From positions 1 through 64,000 of IMG/VR virus record IMGVR_UViG_3300015360_000032: a stretch of 64,000 nucleotides of DNA; one strand, given 5' to 3'. The position numbers and the translations under genes were made by a program. Shown piece after piece: positions 29,307-37,565 of this stretch (position 1 is the stretch's first letter; each line of letters starts with the position of its first letter). This DNA is from a virus. The notes below the pieces were generated by a model, which did not search any database, was not told the DNA's origin, and saw nothing but the letters and a program-made list of their open reading frames with translations.

Positions 29307-30989
29307 TTAGCCCCTGCTAGGGGTAAGAATGCGACGAGTCCTAGGCGTTGCTCCCCCGGGTGATCCCGCTGCTGCGGGCTCGTAGCTCACCGGGGTTGCG
29401 TTGTCTTTGGCCCATTTGAGAATGCGGTCGATGTTCTCTTTGTGCGATTTTGACATAGGCACCATCTCGCGGATAGCCTTCACGATATGCCGCATTTCCA
29501 AGTCTTGCGCATCCTCATCATTGTAGGAATCGATCAATGCCGACTTGACTGCTGACTCAATCTCCGCAGGGACGTACCCCTCAGTTACTGCCATGAACTC
29601 AGCAATCTCCGCAGATTTGAATTTCTTGATGTCACGCTTGCGCTTGCGAAGGTGAATAGCAAGCACGTCTCTACGGTCGATTGCGTCTGGCAACCCCGAT
29701 GCAAAGATTTCGTCGAAGCGACCACGGCGAAGTAGCTCGGGCGGCAAGCTGTCGATACGGTTCGCGGTGACGATGGTAAAGACTGGCGCGGTGTTCTCCT
29801 GCAACCAAGTTAGGAACGTTCCAAGCACGCGGGACGATGATCCTGCATCGCCGCCGCCTGCGCCTGCTCCCCCTAGTCCCTTGTCGATTTCATCTACGAA
29901 CAAGACCACGGGGGCCATGCCCTCGATCATCTTCAATGCCTGACGTACGCGGCTTTCCGAATCGCCAAGCCACTTAGAGAAGACGCGGCCAAAATCCAAA
30001 CGGACCAGAGGAATCTCAAGCTCGAAAGCTGCTGCCTTTGCGACAAGGCTCTTTCCGGTTCCGGGTACGCCGGCCAGTACGATCCCCTTCGGCGGCTGAA
30101 TCCCGTACTCTCGGGCTTCGTCCGTGAAGCAAGTAGCGCGCAGGCGCAACCAATCCTTAAGCCGGCCCATACCACCGACGTTCTCAATGTCTTCGGTGTG
30201 AGTCAGTTCGAGGATTTCTGATTGCCTAACTATGGCAGTTTTCCCCCTCGCTACCCCTTCAAGCAGCCTGTCCGCAGTGATGGCATCGTCCTGCGCCAAA
30301 CTCGCATCAATGACGGAAATTGCCACATAGGTTTCGAACTCCTGCAAGGATAGGCCGAGGCCCATGTTTGCAATCTTGATCAGTTGCTCCTCCGTGACTG
30401 TCGAACCTTTCGGGAACGTGCTTTTGTTCTTCGTCATGTCCTTGATGGAGCGCGAAAGAATGGCCCGCAGTTCCTCTGAATCCGGGGTAGGCAAGTCCGC
30501 GACAACTACGGTACCCACGGCAAGCTCCGTGATCGGGACATCCGGCGTAACGAGAATCGTGCAAACGTTTGTCGATGGCAGGATCGCGGAGTATTGCTGA
30601 AGCATCTCCGTGACAATCGGCATGCCCACGAGGAACGGCATCGGGTTGATGTAGATAAAGTAGTGAACCTTGTCCCTGCGCAGCGAGACTTGGCTTGTCG
30701 GGCCGCGAAGGTCTTCCAGCGGAGCGCGCAACGCTTCAAGAAAGTCTTTACCGTCGCCTGTTACCTTATGGTCCGCAAAGTTCTCCGTAGTGAAGACGCG
30801 GAACCCATTGGTAATGTCCCATTCCTTATAGGGCTCTCCCGAGCCGACAAGATTCTTTCGCAGGATAAGCGCGGCCCGTAAAACCTCCCGGGTACGTATC
30901 TGGATAACTGATCCGCCAGCATCTGCAAGACGGTGAATGCTGCCCATCAGCATAGCTTCGCTGTGGGGCGCTTGTGCAATAGAAGACAT
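29307..30989 (-). CDS. Ycf46-like AAA ATPase (560 aa)
   Basis: The N-terminal region (about 15-260) matches the Ycf46 layout, a degenerate ATPase-like half with TSQVSLRRDKVHYFIYI and LPTPDSEELRAIL. A canonical AAA module follows: VGGMGRLKDWLRLR, Walker A GVPGTGKS (307-314), Walker B VVLFVDEIDKGLGG, sensor TIVTANRIDSLPPELLRRGRFDEIF with arginine fingers. The C-terminus is low-complexity. With DUF1257 and DUF2997 it forms a trio known from cyanobacteria. It probably remodels a protein partner; the target is unknown. Confidence 0.85.
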   Translation of the reverse strand: MSSIAQAPHSEAMLMGSIHRLADAGGSVIQIRTREVLRAALILRKNLVGSGEPYKEWDITNGFRVFTTENFADHKVTGDGKDFLEALRAPLEDLRGPTSQVSLRRDKVHYFIYINPMPFLVGMPIVTEMLQQYSAILPSTNVCTILVTPDVPITELAVGTVVVADLPTPDSEELRAILSRSIKDMTKNKSTFPKGSTVTEEQLIKIANMGLGLSLQEFETYVAISVIDASLAQDDAITADRLLEGVARGKTAIVRQSEILELTHTEDIENVGGMGRLKDWLRLRATCFTDEAREYGIQPPKGIVLAGVPGTGKSLVAKAAAFELEIPLVRLDFGRVFSKWLGDSESRVRQALKMIEGMAPVVLFVDEIDKGLGGAGAGGGDAGSSSRVLGTFLTWLQENTAPVFTIVTANRIDSLPPELLRRGRFDEIFASGLPDAIDRRDVLAIHLRKRKRDIKKFKSAEIAEFMAVTEGYVPAEIESAVKSALIDSYNDEDAQDLEMRHIVKAIREMVPMSKSHKENIDRILKWAKDNATPVSYEPAAAGSPGGATPRTRRILTPSRG

Positions 30990-31142
30990 GAATTGTTCCT
31001 TATGAGGGGCTTACGCCCGGTCGTACTTGGACCGATATGGGGGCTGGAATAGCGACCCATGGGGAACATTGTAGGACATGTCAACCGACTTGGCTACTTC
31101 AGTTTCATTGAAATCAATTTCATTTGTGAGTTGAACGCCCAA
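30990..31142. other. Intergenic region upstream of the AAA ATPase
   Basis: Holds one palindrome copy (31108-31123) and a 22-codon frame MSYNVPHGSLFQPPYRSKYDRA (31011-31079, minus) without a good RBS. A TTGACA is present but has no matching -10 at 16-18 bp. Confidence 0.35.
31108..31123. repeat. Dispersed palindrome copy 19
   Basis: TTGAAATCAATTTCAT; between the strong terminator and the AAA ATPase gene. Confidence 0.88.
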
Positions 31143-31166
31143 TAAAAAAGCGCCCCGAAGGGCGCT
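31143..31166 (-). terminator. Strong Rho-independent terminator
   Basis: Stem AGCGCCC/GGGCGCT closed by a TTCG tetraloop, followed by TTTTTTATT on the minus strand. It ends the structural/lysis transcription unit 26 bp after the 150-aa protein gene. Confidence 0.92.
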
Positions 31167-31191
31167 CTGTCCGAAGGCCGTAGCCTGCGGG

Positions 31192-31644
31192 TTAGACCAG
31201 GGCGGTGTAGTCGCCGTAGGTACCTTGGTCGGCATCAGCAACCGCTTGACCGACAGCAACCTTCTCGACGAAACGAGCTTGGAAGCGGCCACCGAGAGTG
31301 GCTACGGTGAGGGCGACATCAGTGCCAGCGCCATTCTTAGCATGCGTGACCTTCACAGCGGTAACGCCAGGAGCCACCGCACCGCCGTAGCCAGCAGCGC
31401 TGACAGTGGTGTAGACCTTGTCTGCGCCGTAGACCGCGTAGTCGCCAGCAACAGCTTGCGGATCATCGCTGGTGAAAGCCAGGGTCACATCGCTCGGGCC
31501 AGCCACCGAGAAAAAGATGTCGTGCGTCTTGGTCGGATCAAGGCCGGTGACCTTGGTAACCGATGTGTTGGCAGTGAACGTAACGGCGTTGACTTGGTCG
31601 TTGCCGATTCTGGCGAGGCCGGTACGGCCAATGGGGGTGCTCAT
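31192..31644 (-). CDS. Probable virion surface/decoration protein (150 aa)
   Basis: Thr/Ala/Val-rich beta-type sequence (MSTPIGRTGLARIGNDQVNAVTFTANTSVTKVTGLDPTKTHDIFFSVAGPSDVTLAFTSDDPQ), resembling small phage structural proteins. RBS AAGGAG precedes ATG, and a terminator follows. It is placed after the spanins, which is unusual for a head protein; identity is inference. Confidence 0.5.
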   Translation of the reverse strand: MSTPIGRTGLARIGNDQVNAVTFTANTSVTKVTGLDPTKTHDIFFSVAGPSDVTLAFTSDDPQAVAGDYAVYGADKVYTTVSAAGYGGAVAPGVTAVKVTHAKNGAGTDVALTVATLGGRFQARFVEKVAVGQAVADADQGTYGDYTALV

Positions 31645-31688
31645 AAAACTCCTTGTGTTGCGGATATCTCCGCGTTGGGTTCGCGCAG

Positions 31689-32012
31689 CTACGGAGTAGC
31701 CCGCTCCTTTTGGACTACTATTTCAAGGTAGTCAGCTAACGTGGTGTGCCGCTGGATGCATTCGGCCAAAGCCTTTGCCATGTCTGCGTAGTCTTGTAGC
31801 AGCGACCCCACCTCGTTGGCGGGCATTGCTGCCGGCAATCCTTCACATCGCTTCAACCAATCCATCTTGATGTTGGCTACTGCAACCTCAGTTTCCGACT
31901 TGAATTTAATTTCAGGCCGTACCTCGTTATGCGCGCAACCAACCAACACTGCGATTATGGCTGCGATCCCGACGCTGGCAAAGGGGCGACAAGCTGTCTG
32001 GCCTTTTTCCAT
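31689..32012 (-). CDS. Rz1: Rz1-like outer-membrane spanin (107 aa)
   Basis: Lipoprotein: signal segment GIAAIIAVLVGC with the lipobox Cys at 26, then a periplasmic helical domain. It completes host lysis by linking to the Rz inner-membrane spanin. The start is inside the Rz gene (58-bp overlap, other frame), the classic Rz/Rz1 arrangement. It is longer than most Rz1 proteins and lacks their usual proline richness. Confidence 0.75.
   Translation of the reverse strand: MEKGQTACRPFASVGIAAIIAVLVGCAHNEVRPEIKFKSETEVAVANIKMDWLKRCEGLPAAMPANEVGSLLQDYADMAKALAECIQRHTTLADYLEIVVQKERATP
31900..31915. repeat. Dispersed palindrome copy 20 (degenerate)
   Basis: TTGAATTTAATTTCAG; inside Rz1. Confidence 0.55.
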
Positions 32013-32359
32013 TCTTCATATCCCCCGGGCGGCAGTGGTTGGGCGTAAAACTCACGAACGATTTCGCGCTCTTTCGTGATGTTGTTCGTGATGGTGGTGT
32101 GTTCTATCTTGATTTTTGCAATGGATTGCAAAAGCTCTTCTCTTCTCTTCTCTGCAAGGTCGCGGTAGAACTTTGTCGAGGCGGCGTGCTTGTCTATCTC
32201 TTTCTGGATGTTTAGTACCGCCTCACTCACGGCCTGCAATTTTCTTTCCTCTTCGCCAGCGCGAGTTACGTTCCAAGTAGTATAGATTGTCAGCGCGACA
32301 AGCGCGGCGAATGCGCCTAGCTTGAGATACAGGGACCAGGGCGCTAGCCAGCTAAACAT
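31955..32359 (-). CDS. Rz: Rz-like inner-membrane spanin (134 aa)
   Basis: One N-terminal membrane segment (about 10-28, LYLKLGAFAALVALTIYTTW) followed by a long periplasmic coiled coil (EEERKLQAVSEAVLNIQKEIDKHAASTKFYRDLAEKRREELL). The gene overlaps the lipoprotein gene at its 3' end. It fits the i-spanin that fuses the membranes after endolysin action. Confidence 0.8.
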   Translation of the reverse strand: MFSWLAPWSLYLKLGAFAALVALTIYTTWNVTRAGEEERKLQAVSEAVLNIQKEIDKHAASTKFYRDLAEKRREELLQSIAKIKIEHTTITNNITKEREIVREFYAQPLPPGGYEEWKKARQLVAPLPASGSQP

Positions 32360-32362
32360 CGC

Positions 32363-32722
32363 TTAGCTCTTCGAGGCGTAGCCCTGAACCACAGAGCTAG
32401 TGCCCGCTGCCTTGATTCGAACGTTCTGCACGCCCCTAACGTCGAGCTTGATCCAGTGGATGCCAACGCCTGCGGCGGCAAGGTTACCGGACGCCTTCAA
32501 GATCGGGTGATTCGGAGTGGTGAAGTCGCCCGACACACCGGCCATGGGGAGCCAGTTACCCGCACCGACGATTTGATACTCGACGGTGAAGGCACTCAAA
32601 GCGGCCGTAGCAACGGAGAAATCCAGCCACAGCACCGAGTAATCGGATACTTGAAGGGTAGCGACAACCTCTAGGGCGTCGATATCCAGATTAACGAAAT
32701 TCTCTCTCTTTGACAGTGCCAT
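32363..32722 (-). CDS. Hypothetical beta-rich protein, possibly structural (119 aa)
   Basis: MALSKRENFVNLDIDALEVVATLQVSDYSVLWLDFSVATAALSAFTVEYQIVGAGNWLPMAG... reads as a beta-sandwich of the kind found in phage decoration or tail proteins. It lies between endolysin and Rz. RBS AGGAGTT. Confidence 0.5.
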   Translation of the reverse strand: MALSKRENFVNLDIDALEVVATLQVSDYSVLWLDFSVATAALSAFTVEYQIVGAGNWLPMAGVSGDFTTPNHPILKASGNLAAAGVGIHWIKLDVRGVQNVRIKAAGTSSVVQGYASKS

Positions 32723-32740
32723 TTCGAACTCCTAGTAAGG

Positions 32741-33292
32741 TTAGGTGACGCGGTGCAAAACCCAGCCAAAGATAAAATCTTCTTGTGATTGGTTCTTTTC
32801 CGCGATGTCCATATAGCGACAGGTTTGCAGGCCGTTCAAGATTCGGAGCATGACTTTTTCGCCATCGGGGTATCGATTCATGAGGAAGGTTTTCAGCGTA
32901 TGCACAGTCATCTTTCCGATCTTGCCATCAACAGTAAGGTCCGGATATCTCTTGCCCTGCGCGTTGAGCGCGTTCAATGCTTTTTGCAACCAGCGGCTCG
33001 GGTGATCCGGCCCCATATTCACCCCTGTGTCGAACATCTCTTCGGCTATAGCTTCGCTGACTGTGGAGACCATCCAGAATCCCGTGGCAATCCAGTATCT
33101 CTCTTGGTAGATACTTGCCGCGAGCGTCTTTGAAATTGATTTCATATCGCCAGTGTATCCCCACGCTCTGGCAACTTGCTCTGTGATCCCATGGTTGGTC
33201 GGGCCACCGCGATCATTGGGGTGGTCTACATAGCCGCCCTCTCGGGCGATTAGATCATCAATGTACTTCTGGACTTTCGGGTTCATCATCAT
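32741..33292 (-). CDS. Endolysin, GH108 N-acetylmuramidase with PG-binding domain (183 aa)
   Basis: Cleaves peptidoglycan glycan strands. The GH108 signature is at the N-terminus: E18 in IAREGGYVDHPNDRGGPTNHGIT is the expected catalytic Glu. The C-terminal part (SRWLQKALNALNAQGKRYPDLTVDGKIGKMTVHTLKTFL) is the peptidoglycan-binding type 3 domain. No signal peptide, so a holin is needed. The palindrome at 33130-33145 encodes MKSIS. Confidence 0.92.
   Translation of the reverse strand: MMMNPKVQKYIDDLIAREGGYVDHPNDRGGPTNHGITEQVARAWGYTGDMKSISKTLAASIYQERYWIATGFWMVSTVSEAIAEEMFDTGVNMGPDHPSRWLQKALNALNAQGKRYPDLTVDGKIGKMTVHTLKTFLMNRYPDGEKVMLRILNGLQTCRYMDIAEKNQSQEDFIFGWVLHRVT
33130..33145. repeat. Dispersed palindrome copy 21
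   Basis: TTGAAATTGATTTCAT; inside the endolysin gene. Confidence 0.88.
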
Positions 33293-33690
33293 TGGGGTTT
33301 CTCTTCAGCTTGTGGGGGAGGCATGTTGACAGGGGGGGTCTTCACTCCGCGATAAACATCAAGGGCCTGCATAACAAGTAACGAGCCTGACCATACGGAT
33401 GCGTAGAGGACGAACTCCTCCATTTGAATTTTGTCGTTCAACACACGAACAAAGATCGCCCATGTGTGAGTCATGCAGCAGATGAAAGCAAAAAGCCTTC
33501 CCGAGGAGAGCTTACCGCTGTCGGCGCGAAGAAAATCGCTGGCATCAAAGTGGCTGCTCTTCTGTGCCTTGAACAGCACCCAGACAAACATCGCCGCCAT
33601 GCCGATCAGAGTCAGCAATGGCATTAGCCTGTCAAACGCAAAGGCGCTAAACAGAGAGGCCGCAGCCTTTACGTAGTCGGGTCCGTCCAT
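33289..33690 (-). CDS. Membrane protein, holin candidate (133 aa)
   Basis: Hydrophobic segments at LMPLLTLIGMAAMFVWVLF, LFAFICCMTHTWAIFVRVL and EFVLYASVWSGSLLVMQAL suggest three membrane helices, with a Pro-rich tail. It is directly upstream of the endolysin gene (ATGA overlap), hence the holin call. ATG 33690 follows GGAAACAAGA; an in-frame start at 33732 is the alternative. Confidence 0.6.
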   Translation of the reverse strand: MDGPDYVKAAASLFSAFAFDRLMPLLTLIGMAAMFVWVLFKAQKSSHFDASDFLRADSGKLSSGRLFAFICCMTHTWAIFVRVLNDKIQMEEFVLYASVWSGSLLVMQALDVYRGVKTPPVNMPPPQAEEKPQ

Positions 33691-33712
33691 TCTTGTTTCC
33701 AGTAAGGAGAAT

Positions 33713-33739
33713 GCCCCGGCGCTTCGCGGCAACCGGGGC
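33713..33739 (-). promoter_or_regulatory. Hairpin between two lysis-region genes
   Basis: GCCCCGG ... CCGGGGC with a 13-nt loop just after the stop of the coiled-coil gene and before the holin candidate start. No T-run follows, so it may tune rather than terminate transcription. Confidence 0.4.
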
Positions 33740-33747
33740 GTGGCCCT

Positions 33748-34110
33748 TTAGGCCGGGGGCGTATCGGCAGGCACATCCTCAGCCGGATCAGGAGCGGGTG
33801 CCGGTGCGGAGGAGGCCAGCGCGGCGGTAATCTGGGCCTGGACCGCGTCCAGATCATCGGCGGCTTTCTGGAGCATCACCGGGTCACAGTGATTCACCAT
33901 CGCTTCAGCAAGTTGCGTCTTCAGCGACATGAGGGCGTTGACCGCCAACACAGCAACTTGCTTGGTCTCCTCGACTTCTTTGGCGAGATTATTGGATGCT
34001 TGGTTCATGATTTTTGCCCTTTCTATGAGCTTGTCAACGGACAGTCGGAGTGAAGTCAGCAAGTCTGGCGCTTGCTTCTTCGGCGGAAAAATCCACTCAA
34101 ATAGGCACAT
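33748..34110 (-). CDS. Hypothetical coiled-coil protein (120 aa)
   Basis: MCLFEWIFPPKKQAPDLLTSLRLSVDKLIERAKIMNQASNNLAKEVEETKQVAVLAVNALMSLKTQLAEAM...: long amphipathic helix then an Ala/Pro-rich tail. It overlaps the upstream membrane-anchored protein by one base; the pair may act together. Function unknown. Confidence 0.55.
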   Translation of the reverse strand: MCLFEWIFPPKKQAPDLLTSLRLSVDKLIERAKIMNQASNNLAKEVEETKQVAVLAVNALMSLKTQLAEAMVNHCDPVMLQKAADDLDAVQAQITAALASSAPAPAPDPAEDVPADTPPA

Positions 34111-34442
34111 TACTTTCCCTTCCCATTTGAATTGCCAGACGCCTCTTTGCGTAATTCTTCTACGTTTTTTTGTAAATCTTTCAGAGAGCTTTCGATGCGC
34201 AGCAAGGAGGTATTGATAGCCAAGTCCTGCTGGGTGTCCCTCTCCCTCTGATAAATCTTGGCCTCTTCGAGAACGATCACTCGTTTGTCTAGGCTTGACC
34301 AGCCAATGAACAGAGCGATTGCCATTCCAAAGAAGGTGAGGAGGTGCCCTGCGTTAATGGTGGGGTCAAAGGTAAGGCCCCTTCTGTTGTGCGGTGGCAT
34401 AGGGTTATCCTCGTAACGATTATCTTCGAAGTTCACAAGCAT
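34110..34442 (-). CDS. Membrane-anchored coiled-coil protein (110 aa)
   Basis: One membrane segment (about 31-47, GHLLTFFGMAIALFIGW) followed by a coiled coil (VLEEAKIYQRERDTQQDLAINTSLLRIESSLKDLQKNVEELRKE). It could be a holin accessory or antiholin-like protein, by context only. Confidence 0.55.
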   Translation of the reverse strand: MLVNFEDNRYEDNPMPPHNRRGLTFDPTINAGHLLTFFGMAIALFIGWSSLDKRVIVLEEAKIYQRERDTQQDLAINTSLLRIESSLKDLQKNVEELRKEASGNSNGKGK

Positions 34443-34813
34443 GGAGTGCCCGATTTAGGTTTACGGGGGCGCCTAAAAAGGCCACTATTCGAATTGAATC
34501 TCATGACCGCGTCTGGGTTGTTTTCCAGAGCGTCTGCCGCTTCAGCCCACGTCAATTCATCCAGAATCATGTGTCCGCATTCCATGAGACACCAGCTACG
34601 GCTGTTGACCGTGGCTGAATCGAATATTCTTTTTAGCCCCTCACTTTTTCCTTCTTGATTCTCGTAGCGAAACGGAGGGGGGCTTCGAATAAGAGGGGGC
34701 CTCGGTGGGGAGGGCCTATAGCGAGCTTCCCTGGCTTCCTCTGGTTCGTCGTCTAGGGCGAAGCGGGACTTGAAGAGTCCCCCCCAAACCCGAAACTGCT
34801 TATCGAGCATCAC
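34433..34813 (-). CDS. Hypothetical protein (126 aa)
   Basis: A Pro/Arg-rich middle (RYRPSPPRPPLIRSPPPFRYE) and a C-terminal segment SWCLMECGHMILDELTWAEAADALENNPDAVMRF. No family recognised. It overlaps the genes on both sides (4 and 10 bp). Confidence 0.5.
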   Translation of the reverse strand: MMLDKQFRVWGGLFKSRFALDDEPEEAREARYRPSPPRPPLIRSPPPFRYENQEGKSEGLKRIFDSATVNSRSWCLMECGHMILDELTWAEAADALENNPDAVMRFNSNSGLFRRPRKPKSGTPCL

Positions 34814-35568
34814 TGCACCGAGCAGAGAGCGACAGGGTTTGCAATCGCTACTTGTGTGCCGCTAGGCGCGGGAACAGGAACAGAGCAGTAGTCGCTCGTC
34901 GGTGTACTCCAAATCTCTTTGGTACACGAGCAGACTGTGTACTGAGCTACCCGGGCATACGTGGCCTTGAATTGATTTGCAGCCGGGGGGACGCCACGAA
35001 TAAAATCAAAGACTGCGCGGGTGCCGATGGGGACGGCGTTGCTAGGGGCCTTGACCACTTTGAACACCGGATCGGGCGGCTTCATTGCAAGCATGGCTCC
35101 GTAGTGCGGGCACCAGATCGCAAGTCTTGCCGGATCAGCGGCAGAGGGGAGAGGATACTTCTTTATTGCCAGCTTCGCGGAGGCAAGACGGTCTGCTGAG
35201 GAGAGTACCCCGGGAAGCTCTCCCGTCATGGTGGACATCTCTGCGAATGTCCATGCACCCATCGCCCAATTCCACGTAGTCTTCGTGGGGCAGAATTGCC
35301 AGAGGGTAACCCCCGCACTTGCGCCGGCGAGGACGGACTTGTAATCAAACCCTTTGCCTGTTCCCCCGAAGAGGGTAGGAAGGCACTGGATCGGGTCGAG
35401 CGGCGTTGCCGCAGTATCAGTGGAGTTGACTCTCGTGGGGCCGGTGAGGCCTCCGTACGCCACGCAGACATGGTTCGTTGTCGGCGGGGGTGTACTGGGG
35501 CCATCAACCTGCGCCAGGAGGGGCGCGGGCAAAAGCAAGGCGAGCAGGAGAAAACAAAAGCGGTACAT
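34810..35568 (-). CDS. Exported cysteine-containing protein (252 aa)
   Basis: A clear signal peptide MYRFCFLLLALLLPAPLLAQ (cleavage near residue 20) leads a mature protein with about nine cysteines (HVCVAY, IQCLPT, WQFCPTK, IWCPHY, YTVCSCTK, DYCSV, ALCSVQ), suggesting disulfides in the periplasm. No family recognised. A phage-encoded secreted protein between fibre and lysis genes could block superinfection or modify the envelope; this is speculation. RBS weak. Confidence 0.65.
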   Translation of the reverse strand: MYRFCFLLLALLLPAPLLAQVDGPSTPPPTTNHVCVAYGGLTGPTRVNSTDTAATPLDPIQCLPTLFGGTGKGFDYKSVLAGASAGVTLWQFCPTKTTWNWAMGAWTFAEMSTMTGELPGVLSSADRLASAKLAIKKYPLPSAADPARLAIWCPHYGAMLAMKPPDPVFKVVKAPSNAVPIGTRAVFDFIRGVPPAANQFKATYARVAQYTVCSCTKEIWSTPTSDYCSVPVPAPSGTQVAIANPVALCSVQ

Positions 35569-35617
35569 ATCTCAACCCTCTGGAGAGGATTACAAAGACA
35601 TGGCCTGCCGCCAAGAT

Positions 35618-35633
35618 TTGCAATCAATTTCAA
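35618..35633. repeat. Dispersed palindrome copy 22
   Basis: TTGCAATCAATTTCAA; intergenic, before the exported-protein gene. Confidence 0.82.
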
Positions 35634-35651
35634 ATATGTACCGTTGTCGAG

Positions 35652-35657
35652 ATTATA
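35652..35657 (-). promoter_or_regulatory. Perfect -10 hexamer (possible promoter)
   Basis: TATAAT on the minus strand, 84 bp before the exported-protein gene in the 125-bp gap that also holds a palindrome copy. No convincing -35 at 16-18 bp. Confidence 0.35.
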
Positions 35658-35693
35658 GAGGCACAGTATCTCCCGTGGCTACCAAACTACATA

Positions 35694-36962
35694 CTACGAG
35701 ACAGTCGGAACCAACCCAACCACAGCGATAGACCCCGCGCCGGGCTTAGCTACATAGCTACCGACAGTGTATGAGCCACTACCCGTGAATGTGAGAACCG
35801 TTTCTTCTCCCGTCGTTGTGACTGTCGGGGAGCCCGTGTGGTTACCACTATAGTTAAAAGTGAGCAGGCGCAGGATAACAACACCGGAGCCGCCTGCACC
35901 GCCAACACCGCCTGCGCCATTAAGACCGCCGCCACCGCCACCGCCATTACCCCGGTTAGCCGTATCCGTAGACCCTGCGGTACTCGTCGTTTCTAAACCA
36001 CCCTCGCCGCCCGCTGCGTATGTCACGGCAGACCCGGAGATGGTACTAACTAAGCCGCTGCCCGCAGTAGTGACGCCACCGGCGCTGCCCGCGCCACCAC
36101 CACCGCCACCTTTGCAGGCTGTGGAGCCAAACGTTCCTATGCCTGCACCGCCATTGTTACCCTGGCCTGCGGTGCCAGCACCACCCGCAGCGCTACCGGC
36201 AGTACCACCGCCACTACCGCCAGCGCCACCCAACTGGAAGCCGCCTCGACCGCCGCCCGTACAAGTTACGGTCGTGAACCCGTCCCCAGAGATAGATGAA
36301 TCGCTTCCTGCGATTCCGGGGACGCCACTCGGGCTGGCCGCGCCTGCACCTACCGTTACAGTAATCACGACTCCGCTAGCCAACGTAGTAAGCTTGCCGG
36401 TTTTCAAGCCCCCCGCGCCACCGCCACCGCCCCCGACGCTAGCGCCGCCGCCGCTACCGCTACCTCCACCGGCCGCGACCAGATAGCTAATGCCATCTGA
36501 ACGATCAACCACAGGGGCTAGACCACTAAACGTGGCTGATCCTTGTGCTGGCGAACGAGTCGAGATAACGGTAGGTGCGAGACCCGCAAACGATACGCTG
36601 CCCCTCCCGGTTACGGCATATATTGTTGTATTGAGAGCCGTAGGGGCATATGTCGTAATGCTTAGTGCGCGGCTGCCCACCGCAATCGGCAAGCCACGGA
36701 AGATATCCAAACCTACCGGGAAGTTGTTGGTGGTAATTCCGAAGAAGATAGCAGGGTCAGCGCGTACATTGACCGCAAACGGGTTGGGCGTTGCGCTTCC
36801 TGTGAATGTAGTCGGGGCGTCACGTAGATTGACCGCAAAAGGATTCGGGGTAGCGCGTCCTAAGAATATATACGGGGACTCGCTGAGCAATACGGGAAAT
36901 GAGTTAACCCCCACACCACGGAAGACATTATTGTTTCCAAAGATATATGGGTTAACTATCAC
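35694..36962 (-). CDS. Glycine-rich tail adhesin (422 aa)
   Basis: The N-terminal 110 residues hold repeated phrases (ESPYIFLGRATPNPFAVNLRD, TFTGSATPNPFAVNVR). Two 'SVSFAGLAPTV' repeats like those of the 872-aa protein at 56643-59261 follow. A long Gly-rich domain then runs from YLVAAGGGSGSGGG to GGAGGSGVVILRLLTF, a pattern typical of phage tail-fibre tips with polyglycine-helix packing. The C-terminus ends with another GAGSIAVVGLVPTVS repeat. Likely receptor-binding. Confidence 0.7.
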   Translation of the reverse strand: MIVNPYIFGNNNVFRGVGVNSFPVLLSESPYIFLGRATPNPFAVNLRDAPTTFTGSATPNPFAVNVRADPAIFFGITTNNFPVGLDIFRGLPIAVGSRALSITTYAPTALNTTIYAVTGRGSVSFAGLAPTVISTRSPAQGSATFSGLAPVVDRSDGISYLVAAGGGSGSGGGASVGGGGGGAGGLKTGKLTTLASGVVITVTVGAGAASPSGVPGIAGSDSSISGDGFTTVTCTGGGRGGFQLGGAGGSGGGTAGSAAGGAGTAGQGNNGGAGIGTFGSTACKGGGGGGAGSAGGVTTAGSGLVSTISGSAVTYAAGGEGGLETTSTAGSTDTANRGNGGGGGGGLNGAGGVGGAGGSGVVILRLLTFNYSGNHTGSPTVTTTGEETVLTFTGSGSYTVGSYVAKPGAGSIAVVGLVPTVS

Positions 36963-36974
36963 CGCAAATCCTAA

Positions 36975-37547
36975 TTAGTAAGTCCAAAGACTCGGGAACT
37001 CAATCTTCAGGTTCCGAATACGGTAATTCGTACCGGAGACGATACTGACATCAGGTATTTCCAGATCGGAACCAGAGCCTGGAAGACCTACCGTACCTAT
37101 AAGGCTATGCCGGATACTGTCGCTAAACTGTCCGCCGCCGTTACCCATTCGCAAATGCCACCAAAACCAGGTTGCTGTGCCCGACACAACCGCCGTTTTA
37201 TACCCTGACGTGATAGTTGACGGATTGCTTGTTTGGTCTGTCAGCGCAAAATCATCCGTAGCATACCCCGGGTTGGCACCATCAGCGTGGTGTGTACATT
37301 GAAAATTGACAAGAATATCTGCTGACCGAGCAGAGAAGCCCGTCAAAGAGGCCAGGGAAGCAATGGTGCCTCTCATTATGCCAATCTGGCCCCACGTACC
37401 CGGATCGAAGTAGTTACCTGCGTTCTTCGCCATTAACAGTCCGGCTATAGGCGCGCTGATGCCGAGGCCGTTAGACTCCACGTCCCGCCGAATAACCCGC
37501 GCCGGCAACCCAGCCATTATCCCTGCACTAAGTTCAACTGAAGCCAT
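36975..37547 (-). CDS. Tail-fibre-region structural protein (190 aa)
   Basis: MASVELSAGIMAGLPARVIRRDVESNGLGISAPIAGLLMAKNAGNYFDPGTWGQ... ends in a beta-rich part (GTNYRIRNLKIEFPSLWTY). No family recognised; the position with fibre genes suggests a virion protein. Confidence 0.55.
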   Translation of the reverse strand: MASVELSAGIMAGLPARVIRRDVESNGLGISAPIAGLLMAKNAGNYFDPGTWGQIGIMRGTIASLASLTGFSARSADILVNFQCTHHADGANPGYATDDFALTDQTSNPSTITSGYKTAVVSGTATWFWWHLRMGNGGGQFSDSIRHSLIGTVGLPGSGSDLEIPDVSIVSGTNYRIRNLKIEFPSLWTY

Positions 37548-37565
37548 TTTGAATTCTCCTAAAAA

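Noticed and set aside
31011-31292. 93-codon frame upstream of the AAA ATPase
   Set aside because: It starts inside the 150-aa gene and crosses its terminator; only the last 22 codons could be a peptide.
35860-36486. Plus-strand proline-rich frame (208 codons)
   Set aside because: Mirror of the glycine-rich adhesin (Gly codons read as Pro on the other strand).
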